Origin: Henricia sp. BOLD:AAB3569
Taxonomy: Eukaryota; Echinodermata; Asteroidea; Spinulosida; Echinasteridae
DNA length: 64,000 nucleotides
Reading direction: 5' to 3'
Assembly: GCA_037783545.1 (NCBI GenBank)
Contig: JBBELK010000624.1
Location: 124,001-188,000 of the forward strand
A program made the position numbers and the translations under genes. Of this stretch, positions 11,015 through 22,825 are shown piece after piece. The notes beneath the pieces were generated by a model that searched no databases, had not been told where the DNA came from, and saw nothing but the letters and a program-made list of their open reading frames with translations. Each line of letters starts with the position of its first letter. Position 1 is the first letter of the stretch.

Positions 11015-11222
11015 GATCGTGCCTGGCTCGTACTACCGGGAACAAGACAAAAATGGACGCACCGTGGTAAAGGTCAATACAAAGTATGAACTGTTGGCGT
11101 TAAAATGTAGTAAATGCTTCAAAAATTCGTTTGGAGAAAAAAAGAATCCTGAGAACAACGGCGCGTGTCACGCACGCTTAGCACGCGCAACCGGATTTCA
11201 ATTATATTGCGGGAAAATCACG

Positions 11223-11345
11223 CCAAAGTAAATACATGCAGTAAGTATAGTGTTTCGTGTTTTACATTGTATTGACTGGCTGTTTTTTTTAATCCATTGC
11301 TAGTGTACAGCATTTATTTGCACTTTTTGGGGAAAGTAAATAACT
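11223..11345 (+). repeat. Direct repeat, copy 2
   Basis: Second copy of the 10895-11014 repeat, sharing GTGTTTCGTGTTTTACA and GCATTTATTTGCACTTTTTG. The arrangement could be long terminal repeats of a small element or a tandem duplication. Confidence 0.7.
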
Positions 11346-12643
11346 TTGGACTAAGCAAATCATTGCAGATATATTTCCACTATTTATATAACCAGTTCAA
11401 AGTTGTCTTTGCACATACACAATAAATTATACATGTATAGGTTTTTCCACATTCAATCCTTACGTGATGTAGGTGGTCATCAGTCGAGACGAGTTCGATT
11501 GAAATCTTACGACATTGAATGGACAAATGTTAAGTATGTTACAATCTGCTTGCGAAAAGCCACTCGCATGGCACAACAATTAAACTATCCACAGTCTCAA
11601 TCGCTGCTCTGCAGTGTCATCAGCGATTACAGCGCTTAAAAATGACCTGCTGTATCCCAAAAACAAAAGCGATGGTTGCAAAGTTAATTATTTGGACTCC
11701 AAAATTGGCAATTTACACACGTGAGGTGCGGCACGGTGTGGAGTGGCTACACAAGATAGCCAAATACAATTTTTCCGCCCAAGTTGGTTTTATGTAAAGT
11801 ACGCAATGCTGTGTGAGCATATCGCTGATCACGGTGCAATTCGACACAAGTTAGTCGCTCCCGTGCTCATGTCACGAAGGTTTCATTTTTCCGTTGCACG
11901 CTGATTGGCCAAAGAAAACTAGATGCGCGTGCCATGCGCGCGTATCCGGTTTCCTTCCGTAGTGTACAAATAATGAATGTTTATGAGTGCAATAGTCCTT
12001 TATCGCGGTGCGGCCACGTTCCCTTTTTCCTTATTTAAATGAACGTATCCAAATTATTTGTCTCTTTTGACCATTTGGTATGCCGATTTTTCAACCTCAA
12101 ATGCTCATAATTTTATAAATACGGCACATATCAAGATGTTTTTTGCGCCATTTTATTCCTTTTTTGTGCTCTTTTAGCTCATATCATTTATATTGATCTC
12201 GGTAGATTTTGATTTTTTTAAAAACATACCTACGATTGTTGACATTAGTTGCCCATTGTTCATTTGGAAAGACTAAATTAATCGTAGCATTTGTGCGTTT
12301 CACTCGTTTTGGGACGAAATTAAAGTTACACCCGGGTATGAATTTGAATGATTTTTTTTGGTTAAATGTACGGAAAACCTATATCATGTTGGAAATCGGT
12401 AGAACAACCGTTAGGCAAAGCTATTCAATTTTGATTCGTAAAAATGTCCGCACTTGTGCATATACATAGCCTACACGTTAGTGATCTCTAACGTGACGGG
12501 CTTTGAAACGATCCGTCTTTTCTAAAAGTCCCCATCCGGTGATGGGAACTTCCGTTTTTAATTTGCAAACAGTATATACAAAGACATTATTTTGAGATCA
12601 GCTTTTCAGATTTTAGGCTACCTGCAACAGAAATGAAACTTAC
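11346..12643. other. No gene recognised
   Basis: Both strands have only short open frames without recognisable domains. If 12644-12901 is a real exon, its downstream minus-strand exons should lie here or further left, but I could not find one. Confidence 0.35.
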
Positions 12644-12901
12644 ATGTACGTTGGTCACTCTGTGTCGCATTCTCAGCTCGTAACCATCAAGGAACCCAGT
12701 CAAGTTGTTTACGTGGTCGATGGCCGTCTGGACGGTAGCGGCAAGAGCGCCAAATATAGGATTGCCCGGGAACGCGAAGAAACTACCCACGAAAATGGGG
12801 ATCCGTTCATTGGGGTCGAACGCCGTGGAATGAGTGAGGTTTCCCGCTGTATTTCGGGTGTCGAAATTAGGCGGCATTTCGTAGGAATGGGTTGTATTCA
12901 T
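12644..12901 (-). CDS. Orphan exon of a class C GPCR ligand-binding domain (GABA-B-like)
   Basis: The minus frame reads IPIFVGSFFAFPGNPIFGAL, then TVQTAIDHVNNLTGFLDGYE and LRMRHRV. This matches the start of the periplasmic-binding-type extracellular domain of class C receptors and natriuretic/GABA-B relatives: first beta strand, then a helix A(V)QxAIDHVN, then LxGYELxxxxxD. A consensus donor (CAT|GTAAGT) follows at 12643-12638. Two Asn-Leu-Thr glycosylation sites fit an extracellular domain. An ATG opens the frame at 12901, but no signal peptide follows, so the true exon may begin at an internal acceptor (CAG near 12843) or be preceded by another exon. I found no partner exons, so it may be a gene with very large introns, or an orphaned fragment. 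Confidence 0.5.
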
Positions 12902-13259
12902 GCACGGTTAAAGTAAAAATGAAAGGGATCAACTGCCACTTAACAATATGAGCCAGCATGATGGCGGCGGTTAGCAGTTGTGGCCGTATAGCGGTTTGAA
13001 CTACGGTTGAGACTTCTCAAAATACAGGGGCACGTTATTCGTCAATATCGTCTGCGGTACTTTTAGTACGACGATAAATTGCTTGTCCTTGTGCCGTGAC
13101 AAGAGCCTCCCCAAAATGTCCCGAAGGAGTGCAGTGGCAACATTAATCTATAGCACGTGAGAAATGCAATGAGCCGTTAAACTCGGCCTGTGCAATAAGG
13201 TATTGTCAACTCGCGGCGCTGTTTCCAGCATAGAAGCCCGGCTAAAACTCCGGGTTACC
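12902..13259. other. No feature recognised
   Basis: No coding or repeat signal that I can support. Confidence 0.35.
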
Positions 13260-14060
13260 CATTATTATTATTTTTATTTATTCGGCATTCAACAACAGGG
13301 TACAAAGTATAAACATACAACATACAATTCCAAAATAAACTAAACAACAAAACAAGCCTATCCAAGTTGGCCAGGACTGACAAAAGTATAATGAAACACT
13401 TTGACTCGAAAGCCTGCCAATCCTAACTTGAAGAGGTAACACACAAAATGGAAGTACATGTACAACTTAAAATTATTTATATATAAATGCATAAAATAAA
13501 TATTTGATAAATTTAACGCAGAAAATACAGTGAGGAAAGAACACTAATATTTATATAATACATTTACGAAAATGGGATGAAGGATGAACGACAGCAAATC
13601 ATGAATTACACTTAAAATAAAGGAAAACAAGTACAGCAAGTGGCAGAAATTACTTCAAACTGAAAAGGTGCACAAAGATGACTACAAATTGGGTAACTAA
13701 ATCCTCCTTACGTTAAGAGAATACAAGAGTAGAAAAAAATGTATTAAAATAAAAACAAACCCACAAAACATGTACAGAAACCCTTGGAGACAAAAGCACA
13801 AAATAAAACCACAGGACGTTAACCCCACCCCTTCCAAAATCCCCCTCCCTCTCCTAAGTGAAAAAGTGAGGACAATGAAAAAGAAAAGAAAAGAAAATAA
13901 TGGAATGAGCTGCAAAAACATTTATAACAAAAATAAACCATACATGTAGAATTAAAGAAAAAGATAAAAATTAACTAAATCCATAAATTAAACCGCAGCA
14001 AGAAATAAGATGAACGTCAAACAATAAAAACATGAAGGTTGCACAATTCCAATCCATGTG
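13260..14060 (-). mobile_element. Probable LINE 3' untranslated region, minus strand
   Basis: Read on the minus strand, the segment ends ACCCTGTTGTTGAATGCCG then AATAAATAAA and an AAT-rich tail, the form of a non-LTR retrotransposon 3' end. The body is AT-rich and lacks an open coding frame. A comparable 3' end is at 41316-42110, where LINE coding sequence is attached. Confidence 0.35.
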
Positions 14061-15517
14061 TGGATGTATTCACCATTATGTCTGCACGTACGTGTTCTAA
14101 ACAGAATCTACTATGCGCCTGCAAACAATGCCACATTAATCGTCAGATCCCCAGTACGACGAACCTCGCAATAACAAAGTATTGATCTCGGAGCTTATAA
14201 TTCAGCTCAGACACAGTGGAGCATCACCACACACATATCCGGGTTCACACTGGCGCAGAATACTGGACGTTGTCCAAATAATTGTGCTTTTTGTGCGTAG
14301 AAGAGTAATTTTGAAATAGCGTTCCTTGGTTTTGAACGTACGTACGACGGTTATCTATACGTCGCCGCCAATGAAAAGCCTTGCTTAATATGCTCCGCCC
14401 ACGGTACCGACGAAAAACCAGCGTCGAAACCGTACACTGCAAACAAGTTGTGTAAAATTCGTTGGTTAAATTACTTTTATCGGTCGTTGAGCAAAGTTTT
14501 AGACAACATATGTTGAAATTTTGTACATTTTGTAACAACTTTCTGTGTTCAACGTTGGGTAAGAGATTACGCAGTTGTTGCTCAAGCCGAGCGTGAACGG
14601 CGGGAACACGAAATTTACAACAGTTGAGCAAATGGGGACCACGTGGCTAAATTTAACCAACAGTTGTGTAAAAATTACCCAACAGTTATGTAAACGTCAC
14701 ACGTGCATGCATGTGCTTGGTATTGATTGAGGTAGAACATCGTCGAATTCGATACGGAGAAAATGAAGAAAAATACTACACGGTCAGGCCCGTAACCATT
14801 AAGCCTTTTTGAAGTATGGCTGCCTTATAGAGGGCGCCCTTTGATTTGGGTAAAATAAACCAAAATGGCCGACGCTTGTACGTACGTTTGTGCGGGTGGG
14901 TGTACGTTTACATTTTTACTGACGGCTAAAGCCGCCTTTTTTAAATGACATTTTAGTGCTTAATTACGGTAATGGACGGGTTAAAGATACTCATTTATCT
15001 ACGGCACAGGATATGTGTTAATCTGGCTGATTTAACCCGGCATTAAGGCATAGGCTGCGCCTAGCCCGTGGCCTACCCAACGCGCGCACGGTCATATATC
15101 AAAATGATGGACACATGTAAAGGAAACCGACCCAAGTTGGGCTAGGCCTAGTGAAACTTAATAATTTCTGCAAGCCTTGGTTGACTCTATAACGTGCTAT
15201 GTTTTTGCCTAAAGCCTTAGCTTAGTAGGGCCTATTTTAACTAGCTAAACGCTACGACTGTTTCCCAAAAGACCAATCAGTGTGTTATGTTTTAATTTGT
15301 GTCTTTTGGCTCTTTTAATTATAGTCCAGATGAATAATGCAAATGACAGTTTGAGTTTACAAGCAGTAGATCCTGCATGACTGCATGACTGGCTGAAAAC
15401 CAACAATGTGCCTTATCATTCCTGGAAGAAATTGCAGCTTTTTCCAAATTAACTTGTTATAATAGTTAAATCTTGTATTAACAATCTTGAAAAAGAAGAA
15501 GAAAGATCCACATACAC

Positions 15518-15590
15518 GCCCCGGATTCGAACCCGGGACGCCAGAGGTGAAAGGCGAGGAAAGAACCCGTACGCCAACCCGACCGCCCGA
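15518..15590 (-). repeat. tRNA-like SINE head (Glu-like), minus strand
   Basis: On the minus strand, CGCCTTTCACCTCTGGCG resembles a tRNA-Glu anticodon arm and is followed by a GGTTCGAATCC B box within a CCCGG/CCGGG stem. The rest does not fold as a full tRNA. Confidence 0.5.
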
Positions 15591-15883
15591 CTTCAACAAC
15601 CCGACTTCAACTACTTTGACCTCCGTCAGTAACACGCACACCGTGGTAAAAGTTTGCATAAACAGCACATATTGTTTATAGTAAATGGTTCGAAACAAAA
15701 CATACAGTATCACACATTTTACATAAAATAATGTCATGTAGAAGTCCCCCAAAGATGTTTACTAAATAAAATCAATTATAAATCCCCTAGCCTTCGAAAT
15801 GAAATCAATTAACAGTACATAGAAATCTTGCACACGTAATACAGTTGTTCGATAGAAACCGGGACATACAATAAACAAAAATC

Positions 15884-15965
15884 ATAATTATGACTTACTT
15901 ACCATAAGTCATAATTATGACTTATAAGTCTCATTATATGACTTATAAGTCGTAATTATGATTTA
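15884..15965. repeat. Tandem palindromes of TCATAATTATGA type
   Basis: Three to four units contain ATAAGTCATAATTATGACTT or a close variant, each nearly self-complementary. The run can form several small hairpins. Confidence 0.6.
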
Positions 15966-16114
15966 CTATTTTTAATCATGTCCCTTTCATGTTTCCGTAG
16001 ACAGAAATGCTCAACAGTTGCTATTACACGATGATCAACATAGGAGTAAACAAAAACCCAACTGTTGAGTAACAGAATTACGCAACTGTTGCTGAATTTA
16101 TTTAACCAACTATA

Positions 16115-16260
16115 GAGCTTCTGCACCGGCGGCCATGACAGGGGACAAGTTTTCTTATGTAAATGATGTAACAATAGCACCACAAAGCACCTAGTGTACT
16201 CATGCATGACACACGGTGACAATGTGACTGCCCCCTGTCATGGCCGTCGTGCAAAGGCTC
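16115..16260. mobile_element. MITE, unit 1 of a tandem pair
   Basis: Ends GAGCTTCTGCACC...GCAAAGGCTC are imperfect inverted repeats that continue into GGCGGCCATGACAGGGG and its complement. TATA flanks both sides (16111-16114, 16261-16264). 146 bp, no coding. Confidence 0.7.
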
Positions 16261-16264
16261 TATA

Positions 16265-16403
16265 GAGCTTCTGCACCGGCGGCCATGACAGGGGGCAGGT
16301 TTTCTTATTTAAATGATGTAACAATAGAACCACAAAGCACCTACGCATGCATGACACATGGTAACAATGTGACTGCCCCCTGTCATGGCCGCCGTGCAAA
16401 GGC
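16265..16403. mobile_element. MITE, unit 2 of a tandem pair
   Basis: A second copy of the same MITE starts directly after the shared TATA and is followed by TATA at 16404-16407. It is about 90 percent identical to unit 1 with small internal deletions. Confidence 0.7.
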
Positions 16404-17435
16404 TATATTGTATAAACAAAAAGTGACAACAGAGTTGTGCATTTTCTTACTCAACAACTGCTGGATTGCATACTTAGACAACGTTGAGTAAAATTTTACA
16501 CAAGTTTTTGCATAGCCTCTTGTTATTCAAATTTTGTATTGACGAAGCAGGGCGGGATTATACTGAGCTGGGAAATTGTTAAAGCGAATTAACATAACAA
16601 AGATCTGTATCCTCCGTGGAGCTGCTACATAGGGGGCCTACAAAAAGATGCGTTAACATCCATCTGCAGCGGGATTTGTTTTAACGAAAAACGATCCAAT
16701 AAAAGTAGCCTAACTGTACCCAGTTGCAAATCACGGCGGTATAATACATTGCAGACGATAAGAATTTCGCGTGAAATCTTAAAGCAGAAAGAAGTCGATC
16801 GGTATTCTTTAAACCAGGCATAACCAACATAATTTACGAATCCAATCTGCCTAAACATGCTTCTCTGAACAGGCAGACTACCATCCTGAGATCTCAGGGA
16901 ATTTCTACTCTGCAAAGCGACGTGACAATACCCTGATAGGTCAGTCGGAATTTCGTCGTCCGTGTAGGACTTTAATACTTAACCAGACCTAAACAAGTTG
17001 AGTCCTTATTTATTGTTGAAAGTAGAAATCGATGTTAAAAAGAAATGTTGAGGGTCCTTTTCGCGTTTTTGTCGGTTTTTGACGCTGGAACTACTTTGTT
17101 TTTTCCGGATTCACAACAAGTGCGTCGCCATTAAACAGGAAACCGATTGTTACTTCGCGACAGACCATACCATTATTTGTGGGGTGTGTGGTTTATGAAA
17201 ATTGAAGCACATTGTCAATGTATACATTATGCAACCATCAGAATTGTAGCTCATAACATTTAAAATGTTTTAACATTATGCTGTAGTAGAATAAATTCTT
17301 CTAGTTTCAAAATTTAAATCGTTGATGTGTTTATTTTTCTTGTGCATCTCCTGCTATAAAATCGACCACTCTGATGATTGGCCTTAAGTCTGGGATCCAG
17401 GCCTGTGAAATCTAAATATACGGCATTTTAACGTC

Positions 17436-17570
17436 ATGTCAGAGAGCCAGACTGAAATGTCCTTTTTGTGTATGGCGCGGCGCCGGCCGGCCAGCAACAA
17501 TCATGATTTTCATCGATGGATCGCGAAAGATTGCTGTGTATATGAGCAACAAATTACTCGTAAAAATAAA
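17436..17570 (+). CDS. Candidate first exon inside the nested transposon, function unknown
   Basis: An ATG opens a 45-codon frame (MSESQTEMSFLCMARRRPAS...) that runs into a consensus donor, AAA|GTAAGT, at 17571. I do not recognise the protein. The frame, the donor, and the later candidate exon on the same strand inside the same transposon suggest either the transposon's own gene or captured host sequence. Coding status is unproven. Confidence 0.25.
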
Positions 17571-18559
17571 GTAAGTAATGAAGGTAACAATAGTATAGTA
17601 AGCTTTATGTTGCTAGCGGTCCGTGTTTGCTAATTCGTGGTTTAAGTGGCATAAATTCACAACTGAAAAACACACTCCAGGCACCAGCGCAGTGTACACG
17701 GTACAGTGAACAAGTGACAGCGACAGTCGTCCCGTTTTAAGACATCTCGACCGGTCACGGTCGAAAAACTCGGAGAGAATTTGGTGGTTGATCATGGAAA
17801 AACTATCATGTACGTTCGCGAGTTGAAACTCTATGCACTAAGTCTGTGGAGCATAGACTTAGAAAAACTTGATATTTTCTTATCGTGTTTCCAAACCAAA
17901 TTTTACACTTTCTGGGGCATTTATAATCATGACATGGTTACTTTTATTAGGAAGAATTAGTGGCGAACGTGTACGGTATTTATACCGTTCATCATGTCTT
18001 ACGACCTTTTGCACAAAACATATGAGACTAAGTGTTTCCTCACAAAAATGTGGGTATCTCCATCAAATTTGCACTTACCGATGCTTGAGTCATTTCAAAA
18101 AAAGAAAAACATTCTGATCAACTTCTCAACCCTCAGTGCCATTTATTATTAATGTTAACTTGTTATTCATTTTTCAGTTCAACAGTGATGGGGACAAGGC
18201 ACCAACCACCAGGTGCATTAGGGGTCAGGAAGTGAGGATTTCACTTACCTGAACAGTGATTGGATCAAAACTGTCAAGGAGCAAAGACTTCAGATGCAGC
18301 ACATATTGTCCACACCTGTACCTACATTTGAGGCTCGAGGATAAACAAGATGACATCGCCGGTGAACCCAAACGTATGAGCAAGCGTCAAATGCCAACCA
18401 GGTATTCATCAAGTGATCTACAATTGTATTACACTTGTTTTAACGTCTAAAATTGTTTTAACGTCTAAAATTGTTTTAACGTCTGTATCGATTTTGAAGA
18501 ATGTAGATATGGATATTAAACAATTTTTTTTAAATTAGTTAATTGTTTTTTTTCCCTAG

Positions 18560-18780
18560 ATCATTCTCCCGAAGAGGTGTATTTGGCATTTGGAAGAGAG
18601 CAGCCAACCCATGTCCACTCATTCCCGATAGGAGATGGACCCACGAAGGTGAAAGTCGTTCCCAAATGGCATGAAGGTGATACCCACCAGCAGCAACTTC
18701 AAGACATTATTTACGTGACTGGAAAACTTTTAAAATTAGGAACAGCAGCATTACATAAGTGTTACAGTACAAGTAATTAA
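18560..18780 (+). CDS. Candidate terminal exon inside the nested transposon, function unknown
   Basis: A strong acceptor (T-rich tract then CCCTAG at 18553-18559) is followed by an open frame with PEEVYLAFGREQPTHVHSFP and PTKVKVVPKWHEGDTHQQQL, ending at 18780. An AATAAA lies at about 18972. The composition is protein-like (balanced, with His-rich and charged blocks), but I do not recognise a family. A possible middle exon starts after the acceptor at 18179 (ATTTTTCAG), but its end and phase are unclear. Confidence 0.35.
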
Positions 18781-20898
18781 TTGTATTTCCTTGTTATCTA
18801 CACTACTTGACTCGCATTCTTGTCATTCCATTCCCCCTCCATTCCCTCAGTGTGTATTATGCAATCAGTTCATTTCTCCATTGTATGTGTTGTGCAATCA
18901 CCTACAGGTACAATACATTCTAAAGAAATCACTGAATTGTCATAATAATGCTTTGCGGGTTGAAGCTGTTTAATAAAGTGTTAAATAATTTGGAACATGT
19001 TTTATTTCCCCACAATTACAGTCGTAGTAATATGTTGATAAAGAGCCTTTTAGAAATTTAAGCCAATGCATGAAAGGTAAAAAAAAAATATTCAAAACTT
19101 AAAACACCTTTAGTTAGCAGTTTTCTTCCACAAAGATACCATATCATGTGATTGTTACCTTGCTTTCAACGCTTTTAGTTTTCTTTTTCTTGTCTGCTCG
19201 TGAAGTAAAATTTTGGGGCTTTAAAGATAATGAAGACTTTGATGACGACTGACATTGCAAAAGATGAGAACAGCAGTGATGGTGCAATGAAGTATTGAAC
19301 TCCAGGGGCCAATTTCATGGCGCTATTGGCACGAAACATTACTTAGCACATAATTTATCTGCTTTATATTGCAAAAGTTGATTGCCTGACAAAATATTGT
19401 GATATGTATTTACATGTGCACTAAAATGTTGATACTGTTTTTAAGCACAATTTGAAAATACAAATTTAGCTGGTCCCTCATCTTACAAAGTAATTCATTA
19501 ATAAAATCTCCCAAAACGTCCCAAATTGTTTTGTAAATTTTGAGGTTCAGAATGTTTCGATTTACTGATCTTAATTTTCGGTTTGTGGAAATAAAGCAAG
19601 AAAATCAATTGATCACGTTCAAATGACGTCACTTCCTACAAATCGCCACGTGCATCAGAATTTTGAGCGTAGTTTTTTTATGACGCGCATCGGCTGCGCC
19701 GTATTTCGAACAAATTTCGAGCAACACGCGCGCGTGTTTGGAACATGTTACAGCGTGTGCGTGCGCGTACTTGATAGCGTTTAATACGCAGTCGCATTTC
19801 TTCCTACGAAGATGGCTTTCCCATTCAGTGGCACGTCCGTTCCGATTTTTAGATGTGGATCGGAAACCAGTCTAGCGCCGTATTTGAAAGGACGGATCAC
19901 GTAATATATGGACGGGGGCGGCCGATTTTAGCAGGGATTACACACTACGAACAAACGCAACAAATATTAATATTTTCAAACAGGAAGAATTTATTTCTCT
20001 CCCAACACGGTTTTAAAACATTCAAATGCAGTTTCAATGGGTATATGATGCATTTATTGGCGGCGTACTTGAACTTTCTTAAACTGCATACCTTACAAAT
20101 AATGGTACGATCCGTCGCGCAATGAGACTCGAGAGCCTTGTCAACTGGGCGCGCGGCGAAGCACTCAATTGTTAATCCGATAAGAAGAAAGTAGTTTAAA
20201 GATACAAAACCAGAAAAGACGTAAAAAAGACCCTTACATTTTCTTGTTAACATCGATATATGTTTTTACCAATCAATAAGGATTCTTACTGTGTAGCTCT
20301 GGTTAAGTATTTTGGGTGTTACACGGACGAGGAAATTCCGACTGACCTATGAGGAAATACACGCAAATCTGTGGAGCGAGCCGGCTGTTGTCTTGAGCCA
20401 ACTCACGCCCGAGTCATTTTGATGTAATTTAATCAATTCGGTCATGTTATGCCGAAAAGAAACAATTTCTATACTTTCCAGAAATTGTATTGGGTTCCGT
20501 TCCTTGTGACTGTCCCATTCCTACCAAACTTCCAAACGACAAACCTTATTTACTCCGCAGTTTTTCAAAATAATAACAGGGATGCATGCTGACGAATGTA
20601 ATGGAACGGATTCCCCAATATGCTTTAAATAGCAGCCAATCGCCGACGCGGACAACGGCCAGCATTACCGAGTACATGTATCACATGCATGCACGGTGTT
20701 TACAATCTGCGCGCGTTACATTTGGATGCCTGCAATCGTGCTGCAATGCACTGCAAGCGTCCTGATTGGTCCAGCAGAGGCGACAAGATTTCTGTCGCTG
20801 GTCCCACCGCCAAATGGGGCCTTTTTCAACAGGGCCACTGTACGCAGGAGTTAGGGAGTGCGTTAAAGGGGCACTGTTGCAAGAGGATGGCAGACTAC

Positions 20899-21337
20899 TA
20901 GCACGGTCATTTTGGTGTTTTTTAAAACTTAAACGATAAATGTCAACGAACTAACAATAAATTTGATTATATATAGATATTATAAGAGCTGTTGACGGTT
21001 CAATCGTTATACTTGCCGTCTGTGTTCCCATTTCTAAAATACAAACAACAATTGAACGTATTAACAATAAATGTATTGTTTGTGTCCCCTAACTGTCAAA
21101 ATATTACTTTTATTATTGTACAGGTTTAAAAGCGTAAACCTGCAATGTTATTGGTTTTTGCTGCATGTGTGAATGAATTTCCAGTAAGTTGCTGAAATGC
21201 GCCACGTTAACAGGGTTAATGAAATCACTATATAAGAAATATTGTAAAATGTATATTATGAAGTGCATGGCTAAATGAATTGGTTGGTTTTATTTTGCGA
21301 ACTATATGCGTTAAAAATAGTATATGCTGCCACACAT
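20899..21337. other. No feature recognised
   Basis: AT-rich DNA with no coding or repeat signal that I can support. Confidence 0.35.
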
Positions 21338-22782
21338 AGACCGAGTGACTCCCCACACTGAAAACATTATCTAGTCAATCACAGTGGAAAATTAGTCAAA
21401 CAAGGGCAAAATGATTAGTCATGTATACAATTTGTCAGTTGACAACTTTTTGTTGGTACATGACAAATCTTTGTTGGTGCATGACCAATTAAAACTGTTG
21501 CAGGACAAATTAATATTAGCGGAAGACTAATCTGAACGACTGACAAATGTGATGATCGTCTTTTGACTAATTTGTATTGTCACGTAAAACAACAACTGAC
21601 GATTTATTTTCCCATGACTAATTGCATGACTAACTTTTGATTGCATTACTAATGGCAAGAATAATGCAGCCGCAACTCATGACTAATTTAATTAGTCATG
21701 AGTTTTGGCGGGATTATTCTTTACATTGATAATGTAATAAAAGGTTAGTCATGAAATCGGTCGTGGGAAAATAAATCTTCAGTTCTTGTTTTCGTGCAGC
21801 TGTGCGACGCCATTACATGCGAACCGCAACGTAAAATGAAGTCGTGTTTGACTGGACTAAACATTCTGTGACGTTACTCTGGAAAGGTAAGCGTGTGACG
21901 GGTTTTGTGTGACACCAAAGAATTGTGCGGGACTCTGAGATTTCTAAGGCAATAATTGGTTTGCATGTTTCAAACTAGGTCGTGTGTCGGAGTAAAGACA
22001 TGGTTGAGGCCGTGCTTCGGGTCTCAACATCCGTGTATTGACACAAATAGTCATGATCTATAAGGACAACTCAGTACGTATTCGTAATGTTAGGTCAGCC
22101 CAGGTTAGACTCCTTTTCTCGCTGCAGTTAGTAACTGGATAGTAACTGGATGTTTTCCTGGGTACATCGTTGCCTCTTCCATTTATGTTGTCCCCATTAT
22201 CGTCATTAAACTGCGGACGTCTTTGTTGCATTAACACAACACACCGTGCAGTCATTGCACGTATTCTGCGTAGGCCTTATTCAGTACGTTATACGAAACA
22301 CACCGTATATTGCACGTGACAAAGTAAGTTTGTCAGGCTGACTAACTGACATTACTAATTAATTTTACTGCAGGACTAATTAATTTTCCTGCAAGACTAA
22401 TAATTTTTCTGCAGGACTAATAATTTTGTGTGCAAGACTAAATAATTTTGTGTGCAAGACTAATTAATTTTGCCGCATGACGAATCATTTTTTTAATTAG
22501 GCAAATAAGACCCTTTTTCATGACTAATTAAAATTAGTCAATTCAAACCACGTATGACTAATTGGAAATTAGTCAAATAAGACCCGGAGTATGACAAATT
22601 TTTGTGTGTCAATTGACGAAATAAAGTTTTCAGTGCATAACCCCCTGGTCTTACCGCCCATATATACCTCAACACACTCTTTCCTTTTTGTTGATGTACG
22701 ACTCCCCCAAAAACCTGAAAGGAAATTCCTTGGATGTTTTACACACAATAGGAGAACAATGGAAGGGGGAGTCACTCGGTCT
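21338..22782. mobile_element. TIR transposon with TGACTAATT word arrays
   Basis: The inverted ends AGACCGAGTGACTCCCC (21338-21354) and its complement (22766-22782) match over 17 bp. About 14 copies of TGACTAAT/ATTAGTCA words fill the left part (21370-21770), and about a dozen GCA(G/A)GACTAATTAATTTT words fill the right part (22340-22600). There is no transposase, so it is non-autonomous. The target duplication is not clear. Confidence 0.7.
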
Positions 22783-22825
22783 TATATCTTGCACCAAATG
22801 AAAAATAGATACCACCTCGCACTTC

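Larger units (their letters stand above)
14439..16511. mobile_element. Possible DNA transposon with CAACAGTTG words
   Basis: The left end GCAAACAAGTTGTGTAAAAT resembles the reverse complement of the right end (CAAGTTTTTGC and TACTCAACG next to it). Both ends are followed by clusters of CAACAGTTG-like words (left 14560-14690; right 16010-16100 and 16425-16490). No transposase is present. Smaller elements are nested inside. The ends are imperfect, and no target duplication is visible, so the borders are uncertain. Confidence 0.4.
16937..20349. mobile_element. Nested TIR transposon, 3413 bp, TGA target duplication
   Basis: Terminal inverted repeats start TAGGTCAGTCGGAATTTC and extend at least 48 bp with few mismatches (to AATACTTAACC and slightly beyond). 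TGA lies on both sides (16934-16936; 20350-20352), and the uninterrupted relative at 48577-49153 has a single CGA at that place, so the borders are exact. A 3-bp duplication fits PIF/Harbinger or Zator-type elements; I see no catalytic domain to decide. It carries candidate exons at 17436 and 18560 (separate entries). Confidence 0.85.
16882..20889. mobile_element. DNA transposon with 9-bp target duplication, interrupted (copy 1)
   Basis: The exact 9-bp direct repeat GCAGACTAC flanks the element (16873-16881 and 20890-20898). The ends are CATCCTGAG... and ...AGAGGATG (short inverted repeat CATCCT). The outer parts 16882-16936 and 20353-20889 match 48577-49153 closely, while 16937-20352 is absent there. 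Without that insertion the element is about 592 bp and non-autonomous. A 9-bp duplication is typical of Mutator-like elements and also seen in Merlin; I cannot choose between them. The short frame at 20689-20901 is shared by both copies but is not convincing as a gene. Confidence 0.8.

Noticed and set aside
15357..15752. 131-codon minus-strand open frame
   Set aside because: It runs through the tRNA-like SINE head and a K/F-rich low-complexity stretch; no domain.
20689..20901. 70-codon open frame shared with 48953-49189 as a conserved small gene
   Set aside because: Both copies lie in the same non-autonomous transposon and extend past its end into unrelated DNA; the conservation is due to element copying.
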